Below, in pieces: positions 61,855 to 64,000 of a DNA stretch of 64,000 bases. Source of the stretch: Roseiarcus sp050010035 (GTDB taxonomy: Bacteria > Pseudomonadota > Alphaproteobacteria > Rhizobiales > Beijerinckiaceae); assembly GCA_050010035.1 (NCBI GenBank), contig JBEKLU010000006.1, positions 1-64,000 of the forward strand. Direction: 5' to 3'. A model generated the notes under the pieces. That model did no database searches. It had not been told where the DNA came from and worked only from the letters and a program-made list of their open reading frames with translations. The stretch's first letter is position 1. Each line of letters opens with the position of its first letter. A program made the position numbers and the translations under genes.

Positions 61855-64000
61855 CTACGCCGGGCTGAAGACCGCGTTCGCCTTGGCCTGCGCCGCCGCC
61901 ATCGCGCGGATCACGTTGGCCCGCAGGTCGGCGGGCTCCGGCACGGTCCAGTCGAGGGCGCCGGTCGCCGTCGCGTCCTGGTCCGCACGGGCTCTGCGGT
62001 TATAGGCGTCGAGGAATTCGCCGCGCGTCCCGTCGGCTTCGGATTTCAGCCCGCGCGCCAGAAGGTCCCGGTATTGCGCGCCGTGAAAGAGATCGAACGC
62101 GGCGGCGGCGCCCATCACGGCCAGGATGGCCCTGTTCAGCGCGATGGAGGCGATGCCGGGCCTGAGGAAGCGGCTGAACGCTTGAATCTGACGACCGCCG
62201 AAATTCTGGTTGAGCGTCACCGAGACCACCGGAACCTTGCTCAGCACGTTCACGTCCAGCGATTCGCCGCCGATCTGCTGAATGCGCAGGCGCTCTTGCT
62301 TGGCGCCCGGCACGAAGCCGGGGGCGTTGGAGAGCATGACGAGCGGAAACCCATGCCGCTCGAGAAACTCCATGAACACGCGGAATTTCTCGGTGCCGAT
62401 CGCGTCCGGGGCGCCGCCCCCGAGCGGCTGGTCGGCGATGACGCCAGTCACCGATCCCGCGAGGGTGGCGAGCCCGGTGATCAACGTGGAGCCGCTCCGC
62501 TCCCCGTTGTCGCGATGGAATTCGAGAAAACTTCCGGCGTCGAAGATCCCCTCGATGACGTCGGCGACCATGTCGAACGGCTGCGACGACGCGTCGGGAA
62601 CCCGGGGCGGCCGGTCGGGCGGAGAATAGGCGAGAGGATGGGCGTCCCCAACCAGCAGTCCGAGAATGCGATTGGCGAGGTCGAAAGCCTGGCCCAGGTC
62701 GTCCACTTGGAAGGCGGCGATCTTGGCGGCGAGCCGCCGCTCCCGTTCCGAATCCTGCGCGCGCCTCACATAGATCGTCGCGTCCGCCTGCGTGTTGAGG
62801 GTGACGAGGAGAAGCCCCTCGGGTCGCATGACGATATGGATTCGCGGCGCGCCGGGAAGAGAGAGCTGGCGCACGATGTCCATCTGCGCCTGGACCGCGG
62901 CGACGTCCTCGCCTTCGACGGCGCGGTACCATCGCTTGCCGAACACGAGGATCTTGGGCGAGCGGGTCTTGTCGGCGATTTGCAGAAGCTCGCGAGTCCT
63001 CACCAGGCTCGCGAACGAACGCACGCCAGAGTCGGTCCGCGGGCCCATGACGAGCACGTGCTTGCCGCCGAGCCTGGCGAAGCCGCCGACCAGGGCGCCC
63101 GCTTCCACGTATTCGCCCTTGAAGGGAACGAAGGCGCCGCCGTCCACGTTGGCGGCGATCCGCCCCTCGTTCAGAACCGTGTCGGCGAACCCGTCTTTGG
63201 CCTCTTCCGGCCGGTCGCGCAACCGGGCGATCGCCGGCTGGTGGCGCTGGGCGAAGAACAACTCGTGCACCCTGCGGACATGGCGCAAGAGTTCGATATG
63301 GTCGCGGGCGACCAGATCCACGGTGCCGGTCCATTGCGCCATCACCCGAGCGCCGCCGACTTCATAGTTCGTGAGCGATTCCCCGGTCGCGGCGCGGATG
63401 ACGTTGGACCCCGTCAACACCCGGAAGGATTGCTCGGAATCGAGCAGGATTTGAACGCAAGCCTGGGACGACCCGTACACGTCGAGGCCGGTGGAGGATC
63501 CTACGCCGACGGCGACCAGAATGAAATTCCGCGGGCCCTTCGCTCCGCCCGCCGGCCGGCTGAGATCGAACGCCCGGTCCATTTCGCAGAAGAGATCGCG
63601 CAACGATCGGTCGTCCACCTTCCCGATGCTCGCCAGGAAGCGGTCGTAACCGACGCCATGAGCGATCAAGGCGTTCATCATGAACCCTTGCGCCGCCCGG
63701 TTGAGCGCCGCCATCCCTTCGCGCACGTTCGCCCCGGCGCCGTCGTTCCACACATAGAGCGGCATGTCGCTGAGATACGCGTAGTAGCAGGCCGCGACGT
63801 ATTTGCGTCCCTCGCGATCGCCGGTGGCGCCGCCGCTGATCCGCGAGTCCTTGAGGAAGAAGAGCGCCGGCCTGCCGGCCATCGCGCCTTCGTAGATCTT
63901 CGCGCCGACGGCGGGACCGCAGTCGATCGAGCCGATCACGATCTCCCGCGCGGCGCCGGGATCGAAGGCTTCCCGAGCCCAGAGCTCGAGGGGCCACTTG
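61855..64000 (-). CDS. Acyl-CoA carboxylase carboxyltransferase-like protein, cut by window edge
   Basis: The frame is open to base 64000 with at least 714 residues. It has two crotonase-like halves. The first has ALFFLKDSRISGGATGDREG and PLYVWNDGAGANVREG; the second has ITGLATLAGSVTGVIADQPL and GFPLVMLSNAPGFVPGAKQE. This is the carboxyltransferase fold of methylmalonyl/acetyl/geranyl-CoA carboxylases. No biotin carboxylase or carrier is visible in the window; it may lie to the right. The true start is outside the window. It could be a decarboxylase-like variant. Confidence 0.75.
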   Translation of the reverse strand, partial: KWPLELWAREAFDPGAAREIVIGSIDCGPAVGAKIYEGAMAGRPALFFLKDSRISGGATGDREGRKYVAACYYAYLSDMPLYVWNDGAGANVREGMAALNRAAQGFMMNALIAHGVGYDRFLASIGKVDDRSLRDLFCEMDRAFDLSRPAGGAKGPRNFILVAVGVGSSTGLDVYGSSQACVQILLDSEQSFRVLTGSNVIRAATGESLTNYEVGGARVMAQWTGTVDLVARDHIELLRHVRRVHELFFAQRHQPAIARLRDRPEEAKDGFADTVLNEGRIAANVDGGAFVPFKGEYVEAGALVGGFARLGGKHVLVMGPRTDSGVRSFASLVRTRELLQIADKTRSPKILVFGKRWYRAVEGEDVAAVQAQMDIVRQLSLPGAPRIHIVMRPEGLLLVTLNTQADATIYVRRAQDSERERRLAAKIAAFQVDDLGQAFDLANRILGLLVGDAHPLAYSPPDRPPRVPDASSQPFDMVADVIEGIFDAGSFLEFHRDNGERSGSTLITGLATLAGSVTGVIADQPLGGGAPDAIGTEKFRVFMEFLERHGFPLVMLSNAPGFVPGAKQERLRIQQIGGESLDVNVLSKVPVVSVTLNQNFGGRQIQAFSRFLRPGIASIALNRAILAVMGAAAAFDLFHGAQYRDLLARGLKSEADGTRGEFLDAYNRRARADQDATATGALDWTVPEPADLRANVIRAMAAAQAKANAVFSPA

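Overview
The window is GC-rich DNA, apart from a more AT-rich stretch at the far left. It fits an alphaproteobacterium, probably Rhizobiales-like: GntR/HutC, GntR/FCD and LacI regulators, several ABC importers, ATGA-coupled operons and many CoA-ester enzymes. That placement is inference from gene content. No rRNA, tRNA or CRISPR array was seen.

Layout. 1-3351 is a mobile-element border: a partial open frame at the edge, a perfect 27-bp inverted repeat, short ATTCCCTG repeats, a 5' group II intron fragment, a transposase remnant and a complete ISNCY/IS1202-like element. 3352-17976 is a long plus-strand catabolic operon: branched-chain-type ABC importer (binding protein, livHMGF), CoA ligase, CoA-transferase, acyl-CoA dehydrogenase, two crotonase-fold enzymes (one BadI-like), MaoC hydratase, BadH-like SDR, cyclase-family hydrolase and an Ltp2-like/DUF35 pair, followed by a HutC-type regulator. 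18004-23047 holds a group II intron 3' end, a second binding protein, a cyclase-family hydrolase, an SDR and decayed genes. 23048-31017 is a ribose-type ABC importer with a GlcD-like oxidase (frame broken in a CG repeat) and a divergent HTH/solute-binding fusion protein. 31032-38872 encodes a 2-oxoacid dehydrogenase set with two E2-related proteins, an aldehyde dehydrogenase, an M24-fold protein and a hydroxyisobutyrate-dehydrogenase-like protein. 39487-49058 is a LacI-associated operon: TPP enzyme, second ribose-type importer, histidinol-dehydrogenase-like enzyme and a tiny membrane peptide. 49591-64000 is a second CoA-ester cluster: binding protein, DUF35/Ltp2-like pair, acyl-CoA dehydrogenase, GntR/FCD regulator, alpha-methylacyl-CoA racemase, CoA ligase, BadH-like SDR, two amidohydrolases, CoA-transferase and a carboxyltransferase cut by the window edge.

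How it works together (inference). Both CoA clusters combine import, CoA activation, alpha,beta-dehydrogenation, hydration and then a thiolase-fold/DUF35 pair carrying the two tyrosines of Ltp2-type aldolases. That suggests retro-aldol cleavage of branched or alicyclic acyl-CoAs instead of plain beta-oxidation. BadH/BadI-like proteins on the left point to alicyclic acids; the racemase on the right points to 2-methyl-branched acids. Shared promoter-region motifs tie the genes into regulons: a GTTGTCATGACAAC palindrome at 3359 and 19591, and a 79-bp module at 53721 and 61721.
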